Source of the DNA: Entrophospora sp. SA101
Lineage: Eukaryota > Glomeromycota > Glomeromycetes > Entrophosporales > Entrophosporaceae
Direction of reading: 5' to 3'
NCBI GenBank assembly: GCA_958430865.1
Contig: CAUDNR010004522.1
Location: 187,054 to 251,053 of the forward strand
DNA length: 64,000 bases
The stretch's first letter is position 1. Every line of letters starts with the position of its first letter. The notes beneath the pieces were generated by a model, which was given only the letters and a program-made list of their open reading frames with translations, had not been told where the DNA came from and did no database searches. Positions 21,583 through 34,041 of this stretch are shown one piece after another. Both the position numbers and the translations under genes were made by a program.

Positions 21583-23380
21583 TATTACAAACATTATTCA
21601 GCCAATTGTAGAGAAAGTCCATTCTAGTAAGTATCTTATTATGTCCCTATGAACACAGAGAGAAATATAACATTAAATCTTTCACTAACTTTTGTAGGGC
21701 TGTGGTGACTGTATATATGACTGCCCACATGTTATTATTATTATTACTATGTAGTTATCCGCGAAACATATCCGCGATTTTGCAAATTTCTCATGAGAAT
21801 ATAATATTCGATTCGTGGTTATTATTATTATTATTATAATATTAAAATATATATTAATATCTAATTAACAACGGGAGATGCATGTATTGCCTAACATAAA
21901 AAAGGAAATTGTGGAAATTGACAATAAATCTTATTGTTTTATTCTTTACTTGTTATAATTATGTAGTTAGCTTGCAAATAATTGTGGCTAACCATAATGA
22001 ATATGGCGAAGGAAATTAAACAATAATATTATTTTCTTTTATTAAATTTACTTGATAAGTAACATCATTAATTAAATTGACAATAATGGAAAGGAATTTG
22101 TGAAAAATTTTTTTATTAAATTGACAAAAATGGAAAAATAGAAATTTTGAAATCTAAAGATAAAAAAATGTCAATATTGTTGTTTAAAACCATCGGGTTA
22201 TTCGTTTGTTTGAATGAAGATAATTAATAAAAATGAAAGCTCAATTTTCTTATCATAAAATTTGGTTTTTAAAAAAATCAATTCACAAAACACGAAGCAA
22301 AATTAAATTTCTTTAAAAAAAACATTCACAAACATAAAGCAAATTTTAAATTTTAAAAATCAATTAATCTCTCGGTCAAAACGAATTCAAAATACAATCA
22401 CACAATTAATGCCATTACTTTACTTTGTGGATAGAATTATATATATATGTATATAAATTTATTTCTTATTTATTATACTTATTATTTTTTAAATATTAAT
22501 AAAGCTCCAAATTTTTTTTTTAGAAATAAAAAAAAAATTGATGCAAAAGAAAGCAAAAACTAATAAACTAAAATAACTATATAACAATAAGTTAAAGAAA
22601 ACCATATTTTTTGATAATTTTTTGGAAATTCGCGGAAATCGGCTTAATTCGTGTTTCGCCAATCATGTGTAGAAATCTACATTAAAAGAAACTCATTACC
22701 AAATTTAGTCGTGAGATTCAAAATATTGTAACACGAAAATTATTGTTGCATAACTTTCAAATTTAAAAAAATCTATGAAAAAGAAAATTTCGAGACAAAT
22801 TTTTTTTTTTAGATTAATAGACTCCATTTTTAAAGCTGAATTGAATGGTGGTGGGTTTTTAAAATCCAATGTGTGGATCACATAATATTTCAAAAATTTT
22901 AACTTTTGAGTATAGATGATCCGCACTGTAGTGATCTGCAGCGATAAGTTAATTATAAAAATTTTACCTCAAAATGGAATCTCACAATTAAAACCACCAA
23001 CGCATATTAACACATATAAAAAAACATAGTAATTTTTATTTCCAAAAGGTTATATTTATTCTAGCATATATTATGGATATTATTTATAACAAATAATAAG
23101 AGCTTTAATAAAAAAATGAATTTTGATAATAATAAAAAGAATAAAAAGACAATGGTTGACATATTTATATTAAATATAAAAAAAACTAAGCTTTAGGCAG
23201 AAGATTTATTGTTTAAAAGGGTTTTTCGTAATAAAACCCATATTCTATATGTTTAGTACAAATAAAAACAAAAAAATTAAATTTCTCTATGTTTTTTAGC
23301 ATTTCAATTTTATATGCAAAGCCCTTGGAATCTTGCGATACTCAATATAAAAGTTAGGAAAAACAAAAAGTTATACATAT
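21583..23380. other. Non-coding stretch, nothing recognised
   Basis: About 1.8 kb of AT-rich sequence with short poly-A/T tracts and ATT runs (e.g. near 21730 and 21820). No gene, RNA or clear repeat structure was identified. Confidence 0.45.
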
Positions 23381-23418
23381 GTAAACTTGATAAGTCGGTT
23401 TTGGCCTAACTCGGCTAA
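23381..23418. repeat. Dispersed repeat, copy 1 (inverted relative to 61611-61650)
   Basis: GTAAACTTGATAAGTCGG...GGCCTAACTCGGCTAA matches the complement of 61611-61650 with about three mismatches in 38 bp. Two copies 38 kb apart in opposite orientation imply a dispersed element, probably a transposon end. Flanks do not align by eye beyond this core. Confidence 0.6.
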
Positions 23419-23560
23419 AAATTTTTCACCACTTTTTTTTACCATTTAAAAAAAATCGATAAGTCGCGATAAGCGCCAAGAAAGCTAACGTGTGAATTAA
23501 ACCAATTACTTTTTGAATTTCTTCAAAAATGCGCTGTTTTACTTCGAGATTGTGGCAGAC

Positions 23561-23600
<40 letters not shown>

Positions 23601-24177
23601 GTAATCACATTGCCGAAAGATTTTTTTTAGAATTAGAATTTAACCAATCAAAATAATTAAATCACCATCTCGATCTTTATTTTTTCATTCATTAGAATCA
23701 GCATTATTGCTTTGATCCTTCCCCTTCCTGGTACGGAAATTCTCTTGAAAGGTTAAGTTCGATCTGGAAAGAAGCAAGGATATTCAATCAATAAAGATTT
23801 AAATAAATTCTTTATATATAAACTTTAACCTAGTATCCGAGAAGTTCTCTTGCACATTCATTTTGGTTATGTTACTTGAACCGCACACCTGTTACCATTT
23901 TGCTTGACCCGGACCGTTTCTTTCCACAAACTCTTTACCAGTGATTCCGACCTCAGCTATTTTATTAACCGGACTGCTGATAATGGTCACAAATCATAAC
24001 ACTATAACATATTGATTTATTTATCTGATGACTATTTGAGCGTTTTTTTCTAGATATTCACAATCGATCGTTTATTTTTTATGCCTTCAAAAAAGTCTAT
24101 TGAAAAAACTATTTATAAAAATAAACTTTATTTAGATTTGTCATTACTGTTATTAGATTAAATTAAATCAAATCACA
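23419..24177. other. Non-coding stretch with (ATA)n microsatellite
   Basis: It contains an (AAT)n run at about 23561-23597. No gene was recognised. The part near 23680-23990 is less AT-rich than its surroundings and may be old transposon sequence. Confidence 0.4.
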
Positions 24178-25341
24178 CTATACAACTCTTTCTAACTCGT
24201 TAATAAACATATATCTTGAAAATCTTAAATATAAATATCTAAACCAAATTAATTGACTTTTGTGACATTCAATTGCTTGTACTGTTTGATAAAATTGTTC
24301 TTTTGATGAAACAAATAACATCAAATTGTTTAAAGAAGATGAATCTAATTCTTTATTGGTGGTATCCTTTGATGAAATATGACGAGATGATGATATGAAA
24401 TTTAAATAAGTTAAAAGAGAATCAAATATTGAAATGTACTTCCTTATTATATTAACCGTCACAAGTTTATATAAAATAAGATTTGTTTCAGGAAATGTTT
24501 TGATAAAATGTCTAAAAGATTAAATAGTCAATATTATTATCATTGTTATTAATGTATTAAAAACAAAATTCTCTTTTACAAGTATTGATTTTGTTGTATA
24601 TTCTCACCTTGCACCATTATAAGCTGAAATATGATTTAAGTGGTCAGAAATTCCTTTATTGTCAAAAGTTATTACCTAAAAATACCATTCGTTAATCACG
24701 CGCGAGTAATAAATTAATAGTCTCTTGTTTCTGATTAATTAATTAGTAATTTACTTACAACTTCTACTCCATTTTTAATAACGTAATCTTTAATTATATT
24801 TGAAATTAATGCTGGATCCCAATGTTTTGTTGGATTATCTTGTAATAATCTATTATTACAATAATGATCATGATTAATAACCGTCGTCGTAATCATGATA
24901 ACAATAATAAGTATAATATATAACATTTACTGGTGATTTTCTATATTAACATGAGTTTTTTCAATTCCAAGTCTTAAACAGCTCTCTTCCAATTCTTTTG
25001 TTCTAATTTCGCCCATTCCTGATTGATTTCCTAATAACAAAATAATAAGATAAATAACAAATAAATAACAAATAAAAAAATAAATAATTATAATATGTAT
25101 GATAAATAACCTTTTATTTACCATTAGATAAACATAAAACAATTATATCATTTTTACATTTTAAATTTAATAAAGTTGGTCCAAAAAACATACATTCATC
25201 AACGGGATGAGAAATTAGTAACAAAATGGTTTTTTCCTTTAATCCATTAGCTTTGTTAATTTTATTTGAAATTTTAAAATAAAATAACAATGTAAATATA
25301 ATCAAAGTGAAAAATATAAAAACAATTAAACTTGAAATCAT
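24178..25341 (-). CDS. GPI12: PIG-L/GPI12-type N-acetylglucosaminyl-phosphatidylinositol de-N-acetylase, variant HPVDE motif
   Basis: Five exons on the minus strand, 25341-25122, 25030-24931, 24849-24759, 24675-24608 and 24511-24178, give 270 aa, the usual family size. An N-terminal membrane anchor (about residues 4-24) is followed by TILLLISHPVDECMFFGPTL, then GIRTKELEESCLRLGI-like sequence (here GMGEIRTKELEESC), PTKHWDPALI, and the zinc-binding ITFDNKGISDHLNHISAYNG (His149, His152). The enzyme removes the acetyl group from GlcNAc-PI on the cytosolic face of the ER, step two of GPI-anchor synthesis. The family motif is HPDDE; here the first Asp is Val47 (codon GTT), which by comparison with MshB/LmbE enzymes is the general base. 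The zinc-ligand Asp48 and His45 are kept. All splice joins preserve frame, so the gene is otherwise intact. Confidence 0.9.
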
Positions 25342-26611
25342 TTTATCATTAATATTATTAAAATGGAAAAGAAAAAGAGAATTTTTTTTTAAAAAAAAAG
25401 TATTTTACGTCAATTTATAGATTCAAGAAACAACTTCAAATTCACATGTTTCATTCATTGTGTAATTGGTTTTCAAAGCATGTGACCTCCAGTGTTATAT
25501 ATTAATCAATTAAAATTCATTTTGGAATAAATTTGTTATAGTAGGATAACGTCAGTATGTAGTTATTATTATGATTGTACATGGAATACCTTTATATAGA
25601 ATAAAATCCGCGCGGAGATATTGACATAATAATAATATTCTGGAAAACTTTATTTATTATTATTGTCAAATTAAATATTAATGCGAATTTTAGTTTATAT
25701 AATTACGCGGATCGATTTTCCGAACAAAAAAGGGCATACAAAATCATCTTTATTAATTAAAAAAGTAAGTTTTGTGTATTTGGCATAATAAAACGATTAT
25801 GAATTATAAATGTTTCGTTATCAAACAATGATTAATGTCATTAATATTAGAGTAAAAATACATTCCCAAAGAATAAACTACTTCTCGTGGTATAATATGA
25901 ATTGTAATGCCTCCTCTTGCCAAGTTTTCACATGAAAAAATGCCGTTGTGATACTGGAAGATAAACCTTAATAAAATTATATCTAAAAAAATTCTGCTGG
26001 CTTTTCTACCCGTGCATGTCGTTGCCCACATTTCTCATAAAATGTGTTTCTTTTTTACCCAAATAAAAAATCCATTCTTACAAAATGAATAAATATTTGA
26101 AAGTTAGAGTATGAAGTAAAGTATTACTCACTATTTTGACTTCTCATTGTTTTTGGTAAATTTTTTATTAATAATGCGAATTATAATGTAACCGACTGTA
26201 GTGTCCTATAGTAATAGCTATTTATCATCAAACATATGTTATATCAAAGATAACAAATTATTATTATTATGTGTGTATTTTTTAGTATCTTATCATATAT
26301 ATATATATATAAATTTTTTTAAAAATGTAATTATAACTTTAAACCGTTATAACTTTTTTTTTTTTTTCATAATAAAATTGAACAAACCTTTTTATAACTT
26401 TATTGTTTAAGTATTCTATAACAAAGTTACGGAGAGCCTTTTGGTTCTATATAGCCCATGCGGTTATAAAGTTTATCTATTAACGAATTTTTCAATATCT
26501 TGGCTATATAAAAATTTTTTTTTATTTAGTAAGAAAAAACCTCACTGTAATCTAAAAGCTTGACCTATTTTCCCTTAGTTTCATGTTTATTTGAAGATTT
26601 TTTTATTTATA
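25342..26611. other. Non-coding stretch, nothing recognised
   Basis: Promoter side of PIG-L and further AT-rich DNA. There are no supported genes; open frames here lack any conserved pattern. Confidence 0.5.
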
Positions 26612-26812
26612 TACAGTCTACTCTCTCTATAACGACCACTAAGTAAAATTTCTCTATAACGAACTTCCCTTTTGTCCCCGTTTCAATTTTTTATAATTAA
26701 TTTCTCTCTCTATAACGATCATCTTAATAAATTCTCTCTATAATAATAACGACCAAAAGCAGAGAAATTACATATAGGGACAGAGAGTTCGTTATAGAGA
26801 GAGTGAACTGTA
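26612..26812. mobile_element. 197-bp pogo/Tigger-like MITE with TA target duplication
   Basis: The element 26614-26810 is bounded by TA (26612-26613 and 26811-26812). Its ends are inverted repeats, CAGTCTACTCTCTCTATAAC against CAGTTCACTCTCTCTATAAC, with two mismatches in 22 bp. The motif CTCTATAACGA is repeated internally in both halves. There is no coding capacity. CAGT ends with TA duplication fit the pogo/Tc1-mariner superfamily. Confidence 0.88.
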
Positions 26813-26949
26813 GTTTTTATTATTGATCGGCATATTTCACACCCCAGTAACCGAGGTGGGTTATAATAATCTGTAGCACAACGTCCAAAAAAAACATGCA
26901 TATCGATTACATGAAATTATTATTAACTCTCATCCAATAAATAGATACA

Positions 26950-27837
26950 ATGATAGTAAATGAGAAAACAGGATCTTTTTCAAATTTCACAGAACAGCAA
27001 CTGGAACAGCAGGAACAAGATGCAGATGATAAATTAGAAGAAGGTGGTGGTAAAGTAAGGGAAGGGGATAAAAAGAAAAAACCTTGGAATGAAGAAGAAA
27101 TGTTGATACTTTTGAATTACATAAAAATCTATTATGAAATGTTTAAAGTAAATAGATCATTATTTTGTCGAAAAATACATAAAGAGAAGGTTATCAAGGC
27201 AAGAAGTATTGCTGCAATTCAAAGAAAAATTCAAATTGTGCTCAAAAAATATGATGACAAGGAATATAATTGGAAATGGTATAAATATGCAGAAGAAATT
27301 TTTGGTGATAATAATCATAATCATAATAATGATAACAATAATGATAATGATAGTGATGATGATGATAAACTTGTGTCAAGTAAAGATCAAAAAACGATTG
27401 GTAATGATGAGGTAGAGATGGTAGGAGTGCAGGTTGTTTTAGATGTTGATAATCAAAAAAGTGTTCAAGAACCTGAAGAAAGAGATAAAATTAGCATCCA
27501 AAATATCAAGAATAATAATAAACGACAATATTTTGATAGCAATAATGATCCTGCTTTAATCAGTAACAAGTCTAAGAGTAAAAAAAACAATTTACCAGCA
27601 AAAATAATTGCAAAGGCAATCAGAGAATTAGCAATAAGTAAAGAAAGGATTTGGAGAGAGAAGTTAAGATTGGAAAGTGAGAGAAGTGATAAAATTTATG
27701 AGATACAAAAAAGAAAAAATGAAGTAGTGAAACTTAAATTGGATTTTGAAATAGAACAATTTCAACTGGCAAATAATATTAAATTTAAAGAATTGGAGTT
27801 ACAACAAATGCATTTACAACAAAAACATCATCGTTAA
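26950..27837 (+). CDS. Myb/SANT-like DNA-binding protein with C-terminal coiled coil
   Basis: An intronless gene of 295 aa. Residues ~45-110 form a single Myb/SANT-like helical domain (KKPWNEEEMLILLNYIKIYY, then SIAAIQRKIQIVLKKYDD and WKWYKYAEEIF), with the Trp and acidic EEE start typical of the first helix. An acidic Asn/Asp/His-rich linker follows. A strongly charged helical C-terminus (ISKERIWREKLRLESERSD, then KRKNEVVKLKLDFEIEQF) is predicted to be a coiled coil. This layout resembles trihelix/Myb-like factors and the DNA-binding proteins domesticated from PIF/Harbinger elements. It probably acts in the nucleus; targets are unknown. A pogo-like MITE ends 138 bp upstream of the start and may lie in its promoter. 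Confidence 0.72.
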   Translation: MIVNEKTGSFSNFTEQQLEQQEQDADDKLEEGGGKVREGDKKKKPWNEEEMLILLNYIKIYYEMFKVNRSLFCRKIHKEKVIKARSIAAIQRKIQIVLKKYDDKEYNWKWYKYAEEIFGDNNHNHNNDNNNDNDSDDDDKLVSSKDQKTIGNDEVEMVGVQVVLDVDNQKSVQEPEERDKISIQNIKNNNKRQYFDSNNDPALISNKSKSKKNNLPAKIIAKAIRELAISKERIWREKLRLESERSDKIYEIQKRKNEVVKLKLDFEIEQFQLANNIKFKELELQQMHLQQKHHR

Positions 27838-29906
27838 ATTTTATAATTTTCAATATATAAATTGTATTGATTTAAAAAGTCAAGAAATAAAATTAAACAT
27901 GTACATCAATTTAATACTATTTTAAAACTAAATGTTCCAAAGTTCCAGATAATCCACTTGAGCAACTTTATGCATTCTCTATTCTAAGGATGGTGATTGG
28001 TGTATTTTTATATTTTTTAGAAATAATTGGATTTCCTTTAACTAAAAGGAATCTTGATGCAAATTGTGTGTGTGTGTGTATAATACATTAATATGTCTAC
28101 TGTATACTTATCCTAGGCAATTATAAGCAGTTCAGTGATTATTGATGAAATAATAAATTTGACTTGATTAAATAACCTAATCAAATATATTTACATGATG
28201 CCAAAAACTTTTATGTCTTTAATATGCTCAACTTTCTAGGTCCTTGGTGATTTTTGGTTAGCTGATTGTGCATCAATCAAATATTATAATTTTGTAGTAT
28301 ATTGTTTTTCTTAATACAACATCTGAAATCACAAATTTCCTTCTAGATAAACAGCCCAGTTTACCAATTCCATCATTCTTTGTACTGACTGACAAAAGAT
28401 GGATCTAAAAATATGAAAATGGTGATTACTCTTACAGCTTGCTTGATTGAATATTCTTCTTCACAAAATAAACTATTAAAAAGTGTCACATATACTTTCA
28501 TGTATTTTTCTTGCAAATAATTTTTATTTAAAATAAAAAAACTAGAAATAAATTTATATCACCATACTTGCAAAATTGTATATTCAAAATGTAGCATTGA
28601 ATGAAAGCTTAATTAAAACTTACCCTTTCACTCTAAAGTGCTTAAATTTTTAATTGATTATTTTATTTATTTATAATAAAACTTTTGAAACAAAAAAATC
28701 AAAAAAATCAGCATCTACAGTGGTTTTTAAATATAAAGCTATATTTTAATAAAGGTTCAAATTCACAAGTACTTTCTTTATGTATGCATACCTAGAAATT
28801 CAATTTCTTTATTGAAATTAGTTATCCGTGATGATTTGGAGCTGGTCTTTGACAATAATACTGGATATCATCAAATTCTACTTTAAAAGCCAAATCATTC
28901 TAAATATAACAATTGTTACAGATCAAAGTGCATCTCATTTCTTATGTGGTGATGAGCTATATGTTCAGTGGAAGGATTTTCTGGCAATTCATTTTCCTGT
29001 GGGTTGGAAATTGGATTAATATCAAAAAATTTTAGGTTCATTAAAAACAAAACAGTCAGTCTTACACATCTAAAGAGAATATAGTTTAGGTTTGTTTCAA
29101 TATTTAAAGGCTCACTTTTAATCAATAGAGCCCACCTGTCATATATCTTTTTTTGCTCTTTGTTGTTTAGCCATTAGTTTAACTTTTGGGATGATACTGT
29201 TGCAATAGTAAAGGTAGTTGTGCTAATGATAATCTTGATAAAGAACCAATTCAATAAATATTAAAATTTTATGGCCATGTCATGCACATATTTTAGAGTT
29301 TAACAACGAAAATTTTGAAATTACATAATGATTGAACTAGTGATATTATACGGGGGCAAAGTTTGTTGTAAGAATTTGAATTTTGAATTTTATTATAACA
29401 AGAAAATTGATGTCATTCTTGTTTGTGATAATTGTAATTTTTCTATTACTATGGTATTCTTGAATATCCATAATCACATTACCCGTCAGACGAAACCCAA
29501 GCCAAGAAATCGCGGACAGTGGTAGCACTTGAAAATTTGGAATCTTGATAATACAAATAAATGTTCACTTTGTCTGGTTTTGTAATATACTGGTTACACT
29601 ATTCGGAATTCTAATCGATCGTCTAAAATAGTTGACCCTCGTCTCTGCATGATGACATTTCGCTTGACTAAACTAATTTAATTAAGACCATGTGTAAAAA
29701 AAATTTAATTTAAATATTAACCGGCAATAATAATAATTTCCTTCATCTTTTCATCTTTTTATATATTTATAAAGAAAATATACATGTGTAAAATAGATTG
29801 TTGATTGATCGAGACCCATTGTTTTTTTTTAAGCTTTAATAAAAAAATATTTTTTTACTACTATTTTAAGAAGTCACTTTCAAAACTTTAATATACCTTT
29901 AAAACA
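27838..29906. other. Non-coding stretch, nothing recognised
   Basis: About 2 kb. Parts (28820-29020 and 29320-29530) are less AT-rich and read partly as open frames with Cys residues (KVCCKNLNF, VCDNCNFS), perhaps old transposon or gene remnants, but no domain could be assigned. Confidence 0.4.
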
Positions 29907-32537
29907 ATGCAAAAGCTGGCTTTACGCATATTAAGTCGATTTTCTCGTAAATCATTCATTCGTAGCGCTTGGAAAAATTTAAATAGTTTGAGCGAACACG
30001 ATGAGTTAGCAGAAGCTTTAGAAACTTTAATATCAATGTCTCACGAAGGTAACGATTTATTTATTATCTTAATTATTATATATGATAACTCTAGTTTAAT
30101 TAAACTAATTCAATGCAACTATTGTTAGAAAATGAATTTATAGAATTAATTACAGTAATTGTGGATGTTCTTTCAGAGGCACCAATGGCATCAGCTTTTT
30201 TATGTCATATAATTGGTATTATACTTGTTATTGTTATTATTACATTATTATTATTATTATAGATATTAATTATTATTTATTTATTTATTAATAATAGATA
30301 GTGCAGCCCTACCCTCAAAAGAAACATCTCATAAAATAACATCAAGGTTACTCCAAAAACTTAAACCAGGTACTTATACACTTATAAATATAATATAATA
30401 TATACATTATTAATTCATGCAATTCACTTGTGATATATTTTCATATATTCATCTATCTATTTAAATATATATGTATGTAAAGGGGGCATATACAGAACAA
30501 AACCAAAGAGAAGAACACGTGTTAATGCATCAACAATTTGGAGTGTTCTTGCTGAGAAGTTGGCAGGTAAATTTGACAACATCAGTCTATGTCACTCCAT
30601 ATTATATTATATATTAATAATAATATTTCTTTAAAAAAATAAGGCGAGATTAGTTTATCATTATTTTCGGATAATGTATGTAACACATTATTGGATTATC
30701 TCCAATATGATAATGATTCCAGTGTACAATTATTTGCCCTGATTGCCTTGGAGAAATTTGGAATGACGGGACAGAATAAGGAAAAAATCTTTACTTCTGG
30801 CAAGGATATTCATAAAATTTTACAGACTATATCAAAGGAATTACAGTCCGATAATGGATTGTCTGCAGATAAGAATCGTCGAATGCAATTAAAATTTTGT
30901 GTAGAATGGGCTTTAAAAAATACATTTGGTACATTTTTGTTTGGTTTTTCTTTAAATTTTTTTAATAATTAATGTATTTTCTAATTAATTTTGAATTTAT
31001 TATTGTTATTATTATTTCAGAATCTAATAATAAGGTACGACCTTTACAAATAAATACATTTAATTAATATTTTATATATTATGAAAAATTAAATACATAG
31101 CTAATAATAATAATACAGGAGGATTCATGGGATATATCAGCAGAGAGTTCTGTAAATTCAAATATTAACGTCATGCTAAATCCATTGGATGCTACAGCCC
31201 ATTGGAAATTATCGCCAAACGGTTTAGAGGTTCTAATTATAATTTATTATAATATTAAATCTGGTTTTATCCTAATACTTAAATTTAAATAACCTCATAT
31301 TTATTCAAAGTTAAGGAATGATTATTCGACGTTTGAGTCAATACGTGCGACGATGTCTGTTTCTTCAGGGAAATGGTTTTATGAAGTGATATTATTAACC
31401 AATGGAATTATGCAGGTTCTTAATCCTCCTTTTTTTAAAAAAAAATTTTTTTTCATTAATAATTTATTAATAATTATACAATTATTATAAATAATATTAT
31501 TAAAACATAATAAAATAGATTGGTTATGCAACTAAACGTTGTATGTTTGGACCTGAAGAAGGTACAGGTGTTGGTGATGATCAAGTTAGTATATACACAC
31601 ACATATATTTTTATATATCATATTCTATGTTCAATGGCTCATTATATTTATAATAAATAGTATGGGTTTGCTTTTGATGGTTGTCGAAATTTCTTATGGG
31701 TAAGTGATTATAAACTTTATAATAAAATAGGTTGTTATTATTTATTATTATTATTATAACATTTTACATTATTATATATATAGGCTGGTGGTATATCTAT
31801 ACAATATGGAGGAAGCGAATCTTGGAAACCGGGTTATTATTTAATCTCCTTGATTCTTTTCATTCTTTAAAAATTTTCTTTAATAATAGTGTTGTTAATA
31901 ATAATAACAATAAATATTTTATAAATATTATTAGGAGATGTCATTGGTGTATATATGGATGTTAGTCTGGGCTGTGTTCGATTTTATTTGAATGGAAAAG
32001 ATTTGGGTGTAAAATACCCTTTCAATTTTGTACAATTTAGAAAGTTGGCTGAAAATGGATTATATCCAGCTCTTTCATTTACGTCATACCAACAAGCAAT
32101 TATAAATTTTGGAGCAGAAAAATTCCGGTAAATAAAATAAATAAATATGGCAATAAAAAAGAATTTTGTTTTTTACAAAATTTTCTTTATTAATAAAATT
32201 ATTTGGTTTTTTTTTAGATACCCACCACCACCATCATTTTTTTATCAAACATTTAATAGCCAGGGTCAATTGTCATCAGAGCTACGTGATTCAATACAAA
32301 GGAGAAGTTGGCGTACGTCACGTTATCGCTCCGTAATATCGAACTCTGATTGGAAGCAACAATTAGAAGCTACAGAAGAAGATTATGATGCTCAATGTTC
32401 AATTTGTTTTGCCATGCCTCCTAAAGTAACATTGGGCCCGTGTAACCATGATGGATTTTGTGTTGAATGCGCTAAAATGATGCATTCTTGGTATTATTAT
32501 TATTATTATTATTATTAAATTATTTAATTTTCAATTA

Positions 32538-32568
<31 letters not shown>

Positions 32569-32803
32569 TTATTTTATTATTAGTCCATTATGTAGAACAC
32601 TCATTACATCTAGGAAGCCTACTAATAGTAATTCTAGCCTACCAAATACAATTACAAAACTTTCAATTTCCTCAACGTCCGCTTCATCATCCTTATCATC
32701 ACCATCCACCGCCATAGTTTTACCACCAACTCCACCTTATTCACGACCTGCATCTTCTATTACTTCATTAGAACCTGATATTTCACGTGGGTTGGAACAG
32801 TGA
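29907..32803 (+). CDS. RSPRY1: SPRY and RING-finger protein, RSPRY1-type
   Basis: Fourteen exons join in frame: 29907-30048, 30177-30215, 30298-30369, 30483-30566, 30644-30928, 31021-31034, 31119-31229, 31311-31415, 31519-31584, 31661-31699, 31784-31832, 31935-32127, 32218-32490 and 32584-32803, giving 563 aa, close to animal RSPRY1. The N-terminal half is helical (LSLFSDNVCNTLLDYLQYDN, QLFALIALEKFGMTGQNKEK). The SPRY domain spans ~215-400 (WKLSPNGLELRNDYSTFESI, VSSGKWFYEVILLTNGIMQIG, YGFAFDGCRNFLW, GDVIGVYMDVSLGCVRFYLN). The C3HC4 RING has Cys460, 463, 475, His477, Cys481, 484, 491, 494 (CSICFAMPPKVTLGPCNH). A Ser/Pro tail ends the protein. The family acts as a candidate E3 ubiquitin ligase. 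Exon 6 is only 14 nt, and Cys491 of the RING is split by the last intron. Confidence 0.92.
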
Positions 32804-33789
32804 CACTATCTATATATAGTATAAGTGTATGGATAATTATAAAAAAGGTTTTAATAGAAAATATTTTAATAAATATATATATAATATTATTTTCCTTGTT
32901 ATTATTTTTTTCATTGGTGGGATTTTTCTATTGTTTAGAATTTTTAATTAATATATATTTTTTAAAAACTTTCAAATTTTTTACTGATTTAAATATCAAA
33001 ACTCCTCGTTATTTTCCTTCCTCACCTTTATCTTTCTCTAATCCTCCCTTAATTGTAGCAAAACCAATCAAACTTTAAAATGATAATCAATAATAAAAAA
33101 TTTGAATATACTTTAGCATACATATACTATTAATATATGTGCGTGATTATTCCTCAACCAATCAATCAATTCTATTTTCTATTCATTTATATATTATGGA
33201 GAAAGATTTTTGTGTATCTGTATATAGAATATCATTCAATTAAATTAACCATAATTATTTTTATATACATTTTATTAAGTTTTACTTTTTATTTCTTTGC
33301 ATAAAATTTCATCATAATAATAATATTAATATGTATTTAGAAAAAAATTTATTTTTCATATCCACCGATCTCTGAAAGGTTACACCATTTTATACTGTTT
33401 TTGGGGTATATTTTGAAAATTTTGGTACATTTTTTGCTGTCTTGATATGTGTAACCAGCCCCTCGATTTGTTATTTTTGGAGTAAATTACATTCTTTTTG
33501 AATTCTACTAATACCAAACCAATCACTTTTATTAGTAAACCAATCGCTTTTTTATATATACATATACAGTGAGTAGGATCTTGCAGGATTGCAAGTAGTT
33601 AGTTGAAGGAAATTTTATTTTGTAATTTTGTAATTTGCTAATTTTTTTTAAAATTTTATATTGTAGTAATGAATATTGAACATAGTAGTAACTCAGACAT
33701 ATGCAACAATTTATATAACTCAAAAGAATGGTTTAAATCAACACAAAGCACAAAACATTCCAATTTTCACAAGTATACTTTAAATGTTA
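32804..33789. other. Non-coding stretch, nothing recognised
   Basis: 3' flank of the SPRY-RING gene followed by AT-rich DNA. No gene was supported. Confidence 0.5.
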
Positions 33790-33995
33790 TCACCCTTCTG
33801 AATATTGTTTTTCATAATTTAAAGGATCATTAATTTTTAATGAGATTTCATCATAAAGTTTAGGGAAAAAAATCATTAACCTTTCCATGTGATGAGGGTA
33901 TATTCCTAAGTGTTTTTAAAGACAACACTCGAAGATATCCACCTGTTAGACGTCTTTATTTGTTGAAGATGAAAATTAAGATGACAAAAGTTTAA
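33790..33995 (+). pseudogene. Fragment of repeated C2H2-type gene family, copy A
   Basis: The stretch around 33855-33985 reads CDEGIFLSVFKDNTRRYPPV then RRLYLLKMK and aligns with 35505-35630 of copy B (CSEGVFLGV, YSPARRLYL). Frame is lost on both sides and no start is present. It is a relic of the same multicopy family as the next two entries. Confidence 0.6.
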
Positions 33996-34041
33996 ATTTT
34001 TTTTTTATTAATTTAATATTTTTAATAATGAAAATAATTAA

